Source of the DNA: Vicinamibacterales bacterium
GTDB taxonomy: Bacteria; Acidobacteriota; Vicinamibacteria; Vicinamibacterales; JAKQTR01
NCBI GenBank assembly: GCA_025456345.1
Contig: JALOKU010000024.1
Span: forward strand, 1-40,003
DNA: 40,003 nucleotides
Direction of reading: 5' to 3'
Part shown: positions 7,452 to 15,974 of the stretch, in pieces
Numbering within the stretch: position 1 is the stretch's first letter
Layout of the letters: each line of letters opens with the position of its first letter
The notes under the pieces: generated by a model
What the model was told of the DNA's origin: nothing
The model's database searches: none
The model's input: only the letters and a program-made list of their open reading frames with translations
Program-made: the position numbers and the translations under genes

Positions 7452-10400
7452 ATGGCTCGTTCCAGCGCTCTCGTTCTCACCTGCGTGATCACAGCGCTCG
7501 CCGCAGTGGGTGCCGCGCAAACCGACCAGGCCGCGAAGCCCGTCCCGCCGTCGCTCTCTGACCAGTTTCCGGGCCTGGAGTTCCGGAACATCGGTCCGTT
7601 CAGGGGCGGGCGCGTGACGGCCGTCGCCGGCCTGCCCGATGAGCCGCTGGTCTACTACTTCGGCGCCACGGGCGGCGGCCTCTGGAAGACCACCGACGGC
7701 GGCGCCACCTGGAAGCCGCTTGCCGACAAGTTCCTGAAGACCTCGTCGGTCGGGGCGGTCGCGATCGCCGACTCCGACCCGAACGTGATCGTCGCGGGCA
7801 TGGGGCAGGCGCCCATCCGCGGCAACACCTCGCACGGCGACGGCGTCTACAAGTCCACCGACGCGGGCGCCACCTGGACCAACGTCGGCCTGCAGGACAC
7901 GCAGCAGATCTCCCGGGTCCGCATCCACCCGAAGGACCCCGACATCGTCTACGTGGCGGCGCAGGGCCACGTGTGGGGGCCGAACGCCGACCGGGGCGTC
8001 TATCGCACCGTCGATGGCGGCAAGACCTGGAAGAAGGTGCTGTTCGTTGACGACAAGACCGGGGCGTCGGACCTGGTGATGGACCCGACGAACCCGCGCA
8101 TCCTCTACGCATCGTTCTGGCAGGTCTACCGCAAGCCGTGGTCGCTCGAGAACGGCGGGCCCGGCGGCGGGATCTGGAAGTCCATCGACGGCGGCGACAC
8201 CTGGAAGAAGCTCACCACCGGCCTGCCCGAGGGCGTCGTCGGCAAGGTCACCGTGGCGGTGTCGGCGTCGCGGCCCTCGCGCGTCTGGGCGATGGTGCAG
8301 CACGCGGACAAGGGCGGTCTCTACCGCAGTGAAGACGGCGGCGAGAAGTGGACGCTGGTGAACGGCTCGCACCGGATCACGCAGCGCGGCTGGTACTACT
8401 CGCGCATCTTCGCCGACCCGCGCAGCGCCGACACCATCTACGTCACGAACATCAACTTCCTCAAGTCGATCGACGGCGGCAAGACGTTCTCGCGCATCCG
8501 CGTCCGGCACGGCGACACGCACGACCTCTGGATCGACCCCGGCGACACCGAGCGCATGATCCTGGGCGACGACGGGGGCGCCGAGATCACGAACAACGGC
8601 GGCCAGACGTGGACGACCCAGGACAACCAGCCGACGGCGGAACTCTACCGCGTCATCGCCGACGATCGCTTCCCGTACTGGGTCTACGCGGGGCAGCAGG
8701 ACAACACGACGGTCGCCATTCCGAGCGGCGTCCGCGACGGGGCGATCACCCAGGCGCACTGGCACGACGTGGGCGGCGGCGAGTCGGCCTGGATCGCCCC
8801 CGACCCGCGCAATCCCGACATCGTCTACGCGGGCAGCTACGGCGGGTCAATCACGCGCTACGACCACAAGACGGGCGAGACGCGCGAGATCATCGCCTGG
8901 CCGCAGGTCGTCGACGGCCTCGCCCAGCGCGATCTGAAGTACCGCTTCCAGTGGAACGCGCCCATCATCCTGTCGACGCACGAGCCCGGCACGCTCTATC
9001 ACGCGGCGCAGCACCTGCTGCGATCGAGAGACGAAGGGCAGACGTGGGAGGAGGCCAGCCCCGACCTCTCGCGGAACGACAAGACCAAGCAGGGCTACAG
9101 CGGCGGGCCGGTTCAGCGCGAGATCACGGGCGTTGAAACCTACGGCACGATTTTCTACGTCGTCGAATCGCCGCACGAAAAGGGCACGATGTGGGCGGGC
9201 ACCGACGACGGGCTCGTGCACATCACGCGGAACAACGGCAGCACGTGGGAGAACGTGACGCCGAAGGGCATCCCCGAGTGGATCCGCATCAACGCCATCG
9301 ACGTGTCGCCGCACGACAGGGCCACGGCGTACGTGGCCGCGACGATGTACCAGTTCGACGACTACCGGCCATACCTCTACAAAACCAGCGACTACGGCAA
9401 GACGTGGACGAAGATCGTGAACGGCATTCCCGACAAGGCGTTCACGCGCGTCGTGCGCGAGGATCCCGGCCGGCGCGGGCTGCTCTTCGCGGGAACCGAA
9501 TCGGGCCTCTTCCTCTCCTTTGACGATGGAGCGAACTGGGCGCCGTTCCAGCGCAACCTGCCGGTCGTGCCGATCACCGACATGACGATCAAGCGGGAAG
9601 ACCTGGTCGTCGCGACGCAGGGGCGCTCCTTCTGGATTCTCGACGACCTCACGCCCCTCCGGCAGTGGAAGCCTGAGATTGCGGCGCAGGCCGTGCACCT
9701 GTTCGATCCGCGCGTCGCGCACCGGCTGCCGGGCGGCGTGTCGGAGAGGCCCGACGCGGGCAGGAACCGCCCGAACGGCCTCATCGTGAACTACTGGCTG
9801 AAGGAGAAGCCGACGGCCGGCGCGCCGGTGACCATCGAGTTCCTCGAAGGGAACACGGTCCTGCGCACGCTGACCAGCGCCGAGAAGAAGGCGGAACCCG
9901 ACGAGCTCGCGGAAGCCGGCGACGAAGGCGAGGACGACGAAGAGAAGGCGCTCGAGCCCGTGGCCGGCGTGAACCGCGCGGTGTGGGACCTCAGGCAGTC
10001 CGCGCCGACGCTCGTGAGGCCGCGTTACACCTACGGCGACTTCCCCCCCGACGGCATCCGAATCACGCCGGGCAAGTACCGGGTGCGGCTGAAGGCCGGT
10101 GCGGAGACGCGCGAGGTGCCCTTCGAAGTCCAGTCGAACCCGTCGCTGAAGGTGCCGCCTGAGGACCTGAAGGCGCAGGCCGACTTCCTGCACGCCGTGC
10201 GGGACGACCTCCTCACGGTGAATGCCGCCGTGCGCCGCATCAAGGACGTGAAGCTTCAGCTGGCCGGCCTGCAGAAGCGCGCCGACGCGATCGGCAAAGG
10301 CGCGCCGCTGAAGCCGAAGACCGACGCCCTGACGAAGACGCTCTCCGATATCGCCGGCGAACTGTACAACCCGAACCTGAAGACGAGCCAGGACTCGCTG

Positions 10401-10658
10401 AACTTCCTGCCGAAGCTCGACTTCCAGATCGCGGGCGTGGGCGGCATGTCGGACACGGCGGACGCGAAGCCGACGGCCGCGGCGCTCGCACGGCACCAGC
10501 AGCTGCAAGGGCAGCTGAAGCAACTCCTGGGGCGGCTCGACGCAACGCTCGGCCAGGACCTCGGCGCGCTGAACAAGGCCGTTGCCGACGCCGGCATCCC
10601 GCCGATCATCGTGGTGCCGTCCGAGAAGAGGCAGGAGAGGAATGGACCGGGGGGTTAG
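7452..10658 (+). CDS. Large secreted Asp-box (BNR/sortilin VPS10-like) beta-propeller protein, paralog 2
   Basis: Start at ATG 7452 is supported by GGGAGG nine bases upstream and by the signal peptide (core VLTCVITALAAVGAA). The 1068-residue protein opens with FPGLEFRNIGPFRGGRVTAV, the same entry strand as in the two paralogs, and then carries Asp-box blades such as KTTDGGATW, KSTDAGATW, RTVDGGKTW, KSIDGGDTW and RSEDGGEKW. A strongly acidic loop (AEAGDEGEDDEEKALEP, near 820-835) separates the propeller from a C-terminal module with VNRAVWDLRQSAP and a helical tail of about 170 residues. A role in extracellular binding or hydrolysis is likely but cannot be specified. Its stop lies 17 nt inside the next gene, so the downstream membrane protein is probably co-transcribed. 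Confidence 0.88.
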   Translation: MARSSALVLTCVITALAAVGAAQTDQAAKPVPPSLSDQFPGLEFRNIGPFRGGRVTAVAGLPDEPLVYYFGATGGGLWKTTDGGATWKPLADKFLKTSSVGAVAIADSDPNVIVAGMGQAPIRGNTSHGDGVYKSTDAGATWTNVGLQDTQQISRVRIHPKDPDIVYVAAQGHVWGPNADRGVYRTVDGGKTWKKVLFVDDKTGASDLVMDPTNPRILYASFWQVYRKPWSLENGGPGGGIWKSIDGGDTWKKLTTGLPEGVVGKVTVAVSASRPSRVWAMVQHADKGGLYRSEDGGEKWTLVNGSHRITQRGWYYSRIFADPRSADTIYVTNINFLKSIDGGKTFSRIRVRHGDTHDLWIDPGDTERMILGDDGGAEITNNGGQTWTTQDNQPTAELYRVIADDRFPYWVYAGQQDNTTVAIPSGVRDGAITQAHWHDVGGGESAWIAPDPRNPDIVYAGSYGGSITRYDHKTGETREIIAWPQVVDGLAQRDLKYRFQWNAPIILSTHEPGTLYHAAQHLLRSRDEGQTWEEASPDLSRNDKTKQGYSGGPVQREITGVETYGTIFYVVESPHEKGTMWAGTDDGLVHITRNNGSTWENVTPKGIPEWIRINAIDVSPHDRATAYVAATMYQFDDYRPYLYKTSDYGKTWTKIVNGIPDKAFTRVVREDPGRRGLLFAGTESGLFLSFDDGANWAPFQRNLPVVPITDMTIKREDLVVATQGRSFWILDDLTPLRQWKPEIAAQAVHLFDPRVAHRLPGGVSERPDAGRNRPNGLIVNYWLKEKPTAGAPVTIEFLEGNTVLRTLTSAEKKAEPDELAEAGDEGEDDEEKALEPVAGVNRAVWDLRQSAPTLVRPRYTYGDFPPDGIRITPGKYRVRLKAGAETREVPFEVQSNPSLKVPPEDLKAQADFLHAVRDDLLTVNAAVRRIKDVKLQLAGLQKRADAIGKGAPLKPKTDALTKTLSDIAGELYNPNLKTSQDSLNFLPKLDFQIAGVGGMSDTADAKPTAAALARHQQLQGQLKQLLGRLDATLGQDLGALNKAVADAGIPPIIVVPSEKRQERNGPGG

Positions 10659-12162
10659 ATCGGCCGCCCGCCTCGCGCTGGTCTCTGCGCTGATCCTGGT
10701 CTGCCTGAGCGGGGCGGCCGCGTTCTCCGTGCGCATCGCGGTCGACTTCCCGAAACTCGGAGAGGTCGCCTATCCCGACAGCTACGTCCTGTACGACGCC
10801 GACCACTACCGCCAGAGCGGCACGTTCTATCGCGACGCGGCAGCACCGCCCTTTCCGTCGGGCATCTACAGCCCGGCGGTCTATGCCTTGCTCGCGCTGC
10901 CGGGTCGAGTGAGTGACGCCGCCAACCCCTTCCTGGGGCCGCGCCTGCTGATGCTGCTCGCCTTCGCCGGGTGCGTGGCGCTCACGGTCAACCTCGCGAG
11001 CACCCTGAGCCGGGTCCGGGGCGCGGCCGTGTGGAGCCTGCTGCTTGCCGCCAGCATCAGCACGATGCCGGCCTGGGTGCTGCAACTGCGCGGAGACTTC
11101 CCGGGCGCCCTCTTCGGCCTGCTGGCCGTGCGGCTGCTGCTGGCCCGGGGCCCGGCCGCGATGCTGATGGCGGGGGCGGCGGCAGGCGTGTCGTTCCAGT
11201 TCAAGATCACGTTCGTCGCCGCGCTCTCGGCGGGGGCCCTCTGGCTGCTCGCCCGGCGGCGCTTCCGCGACCTCGCGTGGTTCGTCGCGGCCGGAGCTGT
11301 GTGCGCCGTCGGCCCGTTGCTCTATGTCGCGTCTCGTGAGCCGGAGCTATGGTCGAGGCTCTTCTATGCCTATCCGATCGTGCGCAACCTTCCCGGGGCC
11401 GCGCATCTCCTGATGGAGGTCCTGCGCGAACCTGTGTTCCTCCTCGCGCTGGTCGCGCTGCCCTTCCTGTTCAGGAGGGGCCGAAGCCGCTGGTGGCTGC
11501 TCGCCCTGTATGGCGCGATCAGTCTCGCGGTGGGAGCCACGGCGAACCTCCAGGCCGGCGGCAACTCGAATTACTTCTTCGAGGGCCTCCTGGGCCTGAC
11601 GCCCATCGCCGCGATCGGCGTCTTGCGTGTGGCGGGGCGCAGACAGCATCTCCAGCCGGCGGCGAGCCTGCTCGCGGCCGGCCTGCTCGTGTCGGCCGTC
11701 GCGCTGCCGGGCCTGGCCGCCACGGCGCTCACGGCCCGCCATGGGCTGTCTGCCGCAGGCCGGAGCGCGGAGCGGGGGCCCGTCGAGATGCTGAGAGACG
11801 CCCTGCCCGGCCACCACGTGCTCGCCACGGTGCCCGGCGTCGCTTTCCTGACCGACGATCCGATCATGATCGAGCCGTACTTGCTGGCCTACGGCCAGCG
11901 GGCGGGGACGTTCGACACCCAACCCATTCGCGAACGGATTCAGCGCCGGGAGTTCGAGGCCGTGGTGACAGACGCGGCCCTCGACTACTACCGGGGCGTG
12001 CCGCGCGTGCCGCCCGATGTCTGGGAGGCGATCGCGGTCGCCTATCGTCCGTTCTGTTCGCCCGGGCCCCGATGGGTGGTGCACGTTCCGCGGGACCAGG
12101 CTGGCGGTGGCGCGCTGGGCGCCGAACTCGAGGCGCTCGGATGCGCACCGCTCAGTCGCTGA
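10642..12162 (+). CDS. Polytopic membrane protein, GT-C-type glycosyltransferase-like
   Basis: The start at ATG 10642 has AGGAGAGG directly upstream and overlaps the end of the second propeller gene by 17 nt, giving 506 residues. An N-terminal transmembrane helix (ARLALVSALILVCLSG) is followed by a ~70-residue extracytoplasmic segment with YDADHYRQSG and IYSPAVYALLALPG, then a ladder of hydrophobic helices to about residue 400 and a soluble C-terminal part. First-loop acidic residues followed by many helices are typical of GT-C lipid-linked-sugar transferases (PMT/ArnT or DUF2029 relatives). The family is not certain. It converges with the GT87-like gene, overlapping it by 11 nt, and the three glycan-related genes beyond suggest a related role. 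Confidence 0.6.
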   Translation: MDRGVRSAARLALVSALILVCLSGAAAFSVRIAVDFPKLGEVAYPDSYVLYDADHYRQSGTFYRDAAAPPFPSGIYSPAVYALLALPGRVSDAANPFLGPRLLMLLAFAGCVALTVNLASTLSRVRGAAVWSLLLAASISTMPAWVLQLRGDFPGALFGLLAVRLLLARGPAAMLMAGAAAGVSFQFKITFVAALSAGALWLLARRRFRDLAWFVAAGAVCAVGPLLYVASREPELWSRLFYAYPIVRNLPGAAHLLMEVLREPVFLLALVALPFLFRRGRSRWWLLALYGAISLAVGATANLQAGGNSNYFFEGLLGLTPIAAIGVLRVAGRRQHLQPAASLLAAGLLVSAVALPGLAATALTARHGLSAAGRSAERGPVEMLRDALPGHHVLATVPGVAFLTDDPIMIEPYLLAYGQRAGTFDTQPIRERIQRREFEAVVTDAALDYYRGVPRVPPDVWEAIAVAYRPFCSPGPRWVVHVPRDQAGGGALGAELEALGCAPLSR

Positions 12163-13459
12163 GCCTCTCCGCCGGTTCGGGGCCGAGTGCGACGATCGTG
12201 GCCGCGGACGCCATCAGCAGCCAGACCGGGTAGGGCAACACGAGGACCTGGACGAGACGTCCCGCCACTCCCGCGTGCACCGACCACTCAGCCAGCGTCC
12301 ACATCCGCCAGCCCCTCGGGAAATTCATCACCAGGACGAAACTGACCGCGACGGCGAGGTACGCCATGCGCCGAACGCCCCCGGACCGTCGCGCGCCCGC
12401 GGCGCAATAGAGGAGCGGCAGGGCGAGGATGATGGTGTCGTAAAGCCGGTGGTAGAGGAACAGGCAGGAGAGCGTGCACGACAGGGCGAACAGCTGCGCG
12501 ACATCCGCCGGCTGCCTGCGGCGGCTGAACCGCCAGACGAGCAGCGCGGTGATTGCGGCCAGCAGGGCGAACTGGATGGCCCCGATGAGCGCGGGGCCCC
12601 TGACCCCGAGGCAATACAGCCAGCGCTCCAGTCCGAGCATGTCGTCGTGGAAGGGCCCGGCGAACGTGTAGTCGTTCACCAGGCCGGGCTGGCGTGCGGC
12701 TGCGATGTTCCGAAGCTCCTTGGCGGCCATGGACATCAGGTCGGACGGCCAGGCCATTGGCAGCGCGATCACGGCAACGCCAAAGGCCGCCCACGTCCGC
12801 CACTGACGCCAGGCGAGCGAAGGGATCAGGAACGGCAGCACGGTGGCAATCTTCACCGAGGCAGGCGCGAGGCAGAACCCGGCCGTCGCGGCTCGTCCGC
12901 TGGCATGGGCAAGCAGCGCGAGGTATATCCACAGCGTCGTCCAGGCGGACAACTGGCCGGCGTCGAGGCCCCAGGTGGATGCCACTGACAGCACGACGGC
13001 AACCGACACGCCCGCCTCGCCGTGCCACGCGGTGGAGACGCTCCCAGGCTGAAGCGTCGCCAGCACGCGCTTCGCGATCGCGACGAGACCGAAGAGGGCG
13101 GCCAGATTGAACGCGAACCAGGCAGCCGAGGCTGCCCACAACGGGGCCAGCGCAAACAGGGCAAACAACGGAACCGCCGTTGGCGGGCTCTGCATCATGA
13201 CGTCCGCATAGACGTCCGTGCCTGACCAGAATGCCCGGCCGATTGAATGAAACACCCGGAAATCCCAGCACTCGGCGGACGAGAGAAAAATGGCGCCGCG
13301 GCAGGCCACCAACAGCCAGACAGCGGCCGTCACCCACTTCTCGCCTCTGGACCGGACCCTGTTGGTCAGCAGAAGCGAGATGGCCAGCACTCCAGCCAGC
13401 AGCCCGAGGAGGTTGTTGTGGAGCAGGGCGCGGGTCAACGGAGAAAACACGTTGTCCAT
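12152..13459 (-). CDS. GT87-like (DUF2029) polyprenol-phosphate-mannose-type membrane glycosyltransferase
   Basis: The 435-residue protein is almost entirely transmembrane (about ten helices). Near residues 65-115 it has ECWDFRVFHSIGRAFWSGTD, then YADVMMQSPPTAVPLFALFA, the acidic loop and proline-rich motif found in the DUF2029/GT87 alpha-mannosyltransferases that use polyprenyl-phosphate sugars at the outer face of the inner membrane. It is the last gene of a minus-strand set after a GT4 glycosyltransferase (21-nt gap) and a radical SAM gene. No Shine-Dalgarno precedes the ATG, so translation may be coupled to the upstream gene. Its 3' end overlaps the convergent membrane protein gene by 11 nt. 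Confidence 0.75.
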   Translation of the reverse strand: MDNVFSPLTRALLHNNLLGLLAGVLAISLLLTNRVRSRGEKWVTAAVWLLVACRGAIFLSSAECWDFRVFHSIGRAFWSGTDVYADVMMQSPPTAVPLFALFALAPLWAASAAWFAFNLAALFGLVAIAKRVLATLQPGSVSTAWHGEAGVSVAVVLSVASTWGLDAGQLSAWTTLWIYLALLAHASGRAATAGFCLAPASVKIATVLPFLIPSLAWRQWRTWAAFGVAVIALPMAWPSDLMSMAAKELRNIAAARQPGLVNDYTFAGPFHDDMLGLERWLYCLGVRGPALIGAIQFALLAAITALLVWRFSRRRQPADVAQLFALSCTLSCLFLYHRLYDTIILALPLLYCAAGARRSGGVRRMAYLAVAVSFVLVMNFPRGWRMWTLAEWSVHAGVAGRLVQVLVLPYPVWLLMASAATIVALGPEPAERLSD

Positions 13460-13480
13460 GGAAGACCGTGGGGAGGGAGC

Positions 13481-14626
13481 CTACCCGGAGATGCCGTAGA
13501 GATCGACCAACTGACGGACGTTCGCGCGAAGATCGAACTTCGCCTCGACGGCTGCCCGGGCGGCCAGCCCCATCCGGCCGCGGGCGGCGGGGTCGCGCAG
13601 CAGCGACAGGACGAGCGACGCGATCTGCTGAACATTGCCGCACTCGGCGAGGTAGCCCGTCACGCCGTCCTCGATCAGCTCGGGGATCCCGCCAACGCGC
13701 GTGCCGACAACCGGTCTGCCGAACGACATGCCCTCGATGATCGTCCAGCCAAACGCCTCCTGCCAACGCGACACCTGGCAAACCACGTCGGCCTCGGCGA
13801 ACACGCCTTCCGCGACCGGATCGAGAAGCGGCCCGGTGAACGTGACATGGTCTCCAATCCCGGCCTGTCTCGCGGCTTGGGCATAGGAGGCGCGCGCGGG
13901 ACCCTCGCCCACGAACACGAAGTGGGCCGCCGGTTCTTGCGCGATCACGACCGCCGCCGCCGACAGCAGGTCGCCAACGCCTTTCTCCGGGATGACCATG
14001 CTCACCTGCACGACGAGACGGCGCTCTGCCGGGATGCCGTGCCTGCGCCGGAACCCCTCCGCCTGGGATGCGTCGTGAGTCCGGGTCAAGTCGACCCCGT
14101 TGTACACGCGCACGATCCTGCCGGGCGACACGGCTCCGAGGGTGGCCTGGAAAGCGCGATTCGAGTCGCTCACCGAGACAATCCCGGTGATCGGTACGTT
14201 GGCAAGACGCCGCAGTACGCGTTTCCACCGTGCGCTGGGTTCCGGCACGCTGCCCTCGGGCCTCGAGTGATGATCGGTGATGAAGATCCGCTCGACGCCG
14301 TGTGCGCGCGCCAGCCAGGGGTAGGGCGTCACCAGGCCCATGTAGTGCAGATGGAGGATGCGCGGGCGGTAGCGCCTGAGGATGCGGGCCAGCTGCCGGA
14401 GCGACTGGGCGGTCACCGACGAACAGGCGCACGTCTCCCAATGCACGTTCGGCAAGTCCAGGAACCGCGCGACGGGCTCCGGCGGAGCGCTCAGCGTGCT
14501 CAGCACGCTCTGCCAGCCGGCCGCGCCGATCTGGGCCGACAGCTCGCGCGCGAAGGTCTCCGTCCCTCCAATCCTCGTAGGATGGATGCTGAAGAGCGAA
14601 AGAACCGCCGGCGCGTGGCTGGGCAT
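13481..14626 (-). CDS. GT4-family glycosyltransferase (GT-B fold)
   Basis: The 381-residue start at 14626 is chosen because its ATG shares one base with the stop codon of the upstream radical SAM gene (TGATG on the minus strand), a layout for coupled translation. The N-terminal half begins VLSLFSIHPTRIGGTETFAR, the nucleotide-sugar transferase entry with the GG-T/E-F loop; the C-terminal Rossmann half holds VYNGVD, VSMVIPEKGV, FVGEGP and the EX7E donor-binding motif EAFGWTIIE followed by GRPVVGTRVGGIPELI. These are hallmarks of retaining GT4 enzymes that transfer sugars from nucleotide donors in the cytoplasm. The acceptor is unknown; the neighbours suggest a surface glycan or glycolipid. Confidence 0.9.
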   Translation of the reverse strand: MPSHAPAVLSLFSIHPTRIGGTETFARELSAQIGAAGWQSVLSTLSAPPEPVARFLDLPNVHWETCACSSVTAQSLRQLARILRRYRPRILHLHYMGLVTPYPWLARAHGVERIFITDHHSRPEGSVPEPSARWKRVLRRLANVPITGIVSVSDSNRAFQATLGAVSPGRIVRVYNGVDLTRTHDASQAEGFRRRHGIPAERRLVVQVSMVIPEKGVGDLLSAAAVVIAQEPAAHFVFVGEGPARASYAQAARQAGIGDHVTFTGPLLDPVAEGVFAEADVVCQVSRWQEAFGWTIIEGMSFGRPVVGTRVGGIPELIEDGVTGYLAECGNVQQIASLVLSLLRDPAARGRMGLAARAAVEAKFDLRANVRQLVDLYGISG

Positions 14627-15699
14627 CAGGGGGAAACCGAAAACGTCAGCTTCTCGGCATCTGAGCGCCTCGTTTCCAGGCAGCACCCCTGTTCCCAGTA
14701 GCGGGGCCGGTGCTCCCAGATCTCGCGGATTGGCGCCCGCTTGACGTTGCCGACCCGCGGCGCGTTGCTGCAGATCGTCACGTCGCCGTTGGCCTGCAGC
14801 TGCAGCGTCGTCAGCGCCACGCAGTTCTGCTGCCGCTCGTGGGACGTGTGCGACTGGACGGATACGCGCATGGCGTCCGGATCACGGAAATACGGGATCA
14901 TCACCTCGAGCTGGGTGAGCGTGTTGGCGATCGGCAGGCCCTCGCGCTTGAGGCGGATGAGTTCCTCGACTGCCGCGACGGCGCGGGCAGGGTCCTTCGG
15001 CCAGTTCTCCGTGTGCTCCCACCAGCGCGGGTCTTCCTGCGTATTGTAGTTCTGCTCGATCGGCTGGTAGAACACTTCGAAGCCGTGCTCCGCCGCGAAC
15101 CTCGCGACGTTCGCCACGTCGTGGATATTGTGCGACATGACGACCGTCTTCAGGCGGATGGCGTACGGAAGGGCGTGCTCCTCGCGCAGGCGCTTGAACA
15201 GCATCAGGCTCCGGTGGCTCTTGTCCCAGAAGCCGGGCCGGCCGCGCACGAGGCTGTGCGTCTCGCCGATCCCGTCAAGCGACATGGTGATGCGGCCGGG
15301 CCTGGCGAGCGCGAGCCGCTCCATGCGCGGCAAGTCGTCCCAGTAGCCGTGCGTGAGGACCTCGACGAAGAGCCCGAGGCTGCTGGCGTAGGCGGTCAGC
15401 TCAGGGGTGAACGGGCGGAGCAGCGCCTCGCCGCCGGTGAACACGACGTGGACAGGTCCGAGCCACGACCGGAGATCGGTCACGATCGCCTTCCACTCCT
15501 CGAGCGTCGGGCTGTCTTCCTTCCCGCGATTCTGCCAGATGTTGCAGTGAACACACCGGGCGTTGCACAGCTCGGTGAGGAGAATCATCACCGATGCGGG
15601 CCGGCAGTGATGGGCAAGCCGGCCGCCGGCGAAGGTCCGCAATCGAAAGGTCACGCCTTCGTGGAGGCGACGGTGACAGGCGTTCCAGTCGATGGACAT
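14626..15699 (-). CDS. Radical SAM enzyme with incomplete SPASM-like C-terminus
   Basis: From ATG 15699 the protein has 357 residues. LTELCNARCVHCNIW contains the CxxxCxxC motif (Cys45, Cys49, Cys52) that binds the SAM-cleaving 4Fe-4S cluster, and VFTGGEALL is the GGE motif for SAM. The C-terminal part has NCVALTTLQLQANGDVTICS and GCCLETRR, resembling a SPASM/twitch auxiliary-cluster region but with fewer cysteines than a full SPASM domain. Such enzymes modify peptides, sugars or lipids. It is first in an operon with a GT4 and a GT87-like enzyme, so a glycan- or lipid-modifying role is likely. The frame can be read from a TTG three codons earlier, but that codon overlaps the end of the TATAAT box. 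Confidence 0.85.
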   Translation of the reverse strand: MSIDWNACHRRLHEGVTFRLRTFAGGRLAHHCRPASVMILLTELCNARCVHCNIWQNRGKEDSPTLEEWKAIVTDLRSWLGPVHVVFTGGEALLRPFTPELTAYASSLGLFVEVLTHGYWDDLPRMERLALARPGRITMSLDGIGETHSLVRGRPGFWDKSHRSLMLFKRLREEHALPYAIRLKTVVMSHNIHDVANVARFAAEHGFEVFYQPIEQNYNTQEDPRWWEHTENWPKDPARAVAAVEELIRLKREGLPIANTLTQLEVMIPYFRDPDAMRVSVQSHTSHERQQNCVALTTLQLQANGDVTICSNAPRVGNVKRAPIREIWEHRPRYWEQGCCLETRRSDAEKLTFSVSP

Positions 15700-15707
15700 T
15701 CCTCTCA

Positions 15708-15713
15708 ATTATA
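15708..15713 (-). promoter_or_regulatory. Consensus -10 element TATAAT of the radical SAM/GT operon, leaderless layout
   Basis: On the minus strand a perfect TATAAT is followed by eight bases (TGAGAGGA) and the ATG at 15699, so transcription would begin at or just before the start codon. The GAGAGGA adjoins the ATG too closely for normal Shine-Dalgarno pairing. A TTGTCG lies 20 bp upstream, too far for a standard -35. Confidence 0.5.
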
Positions 15714-15822
15714 TCGGGCCTGCCAGAAACGGCCGACAAGTTATCCGTCGAGGGGCCGTCCGCAAAGGGCGCCGCTCTCGCGATGGCCGCCGCGCAGCCT
15801 CATCCGGAAGTCTGGCTCAGGC

Positions 15823-15850
15823 TTGACAACCAACCATTCAGGTGTATTTT
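15823..15850 (+). promoter_or_regulatory. Sigma70 promoter upstream of the sigma54-type activator gene
   Basis: A perfect TTGACA (15823-15828) is followed after 16 bp by TATTTT (15845-15850). The -10 is covered by the inverted repeat at 15842-15858, so it may be controlled by a repressor. Confidence 0.5.
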
Positions 15851-15858
15851 TGATACAC
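15842..15858. promoter_or_regulatory. Inverted repeat GTGTAT-N5-ATACAC over the -10 box
   Basis: Two perfect 6-bp arms around TTTTG overlap the -10 region of the promoter at 15823-15850. The geometry is that of a dimeric repressor operator. The binding protein is not known. Confidence 0.5.
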
Positions 15859-15922
15859 AAAGACGGGTGCCTTGGGGCCCCTGGACACCCATCGGGACGG
15901 CGGTGATGTAACCTGTTGCCGA

Positions 15923-15944
15923 CCCGGATGTTAGAACATCCGGG
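15923..15944. promoter_or_regulatory. Perfect 22-bp palindrome in the activator's leader
   Basis: CCCGGATGTT and AACATCCGGG form two perfect 10-bp arms separated only by AG, 31 nt before the ATG at 15975. It could be an operator or a leader hairpin. It lacks a T-run, so it is not a usual terminator. Confidence 0.55.
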
Positions 15945-15974
15945 GATGGTGGCAGGCACCGCTGCAAAGGGCAT

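Noticed and set aside
12288..14441. A 717-codon minus-strand frame overlapping the GT4 and GT87-like genes
   Set aside because: It is the wrong frame of the same strand; the real frames show transferase motifs and transmembrane segments.
15950..15966. TGGCAGG...CTGCA as a sigma54 promoter of the activator gene
   Set aside because: GG and GC elements are 11 bp apart instead of 10, and the transcript would start inside the coding region.
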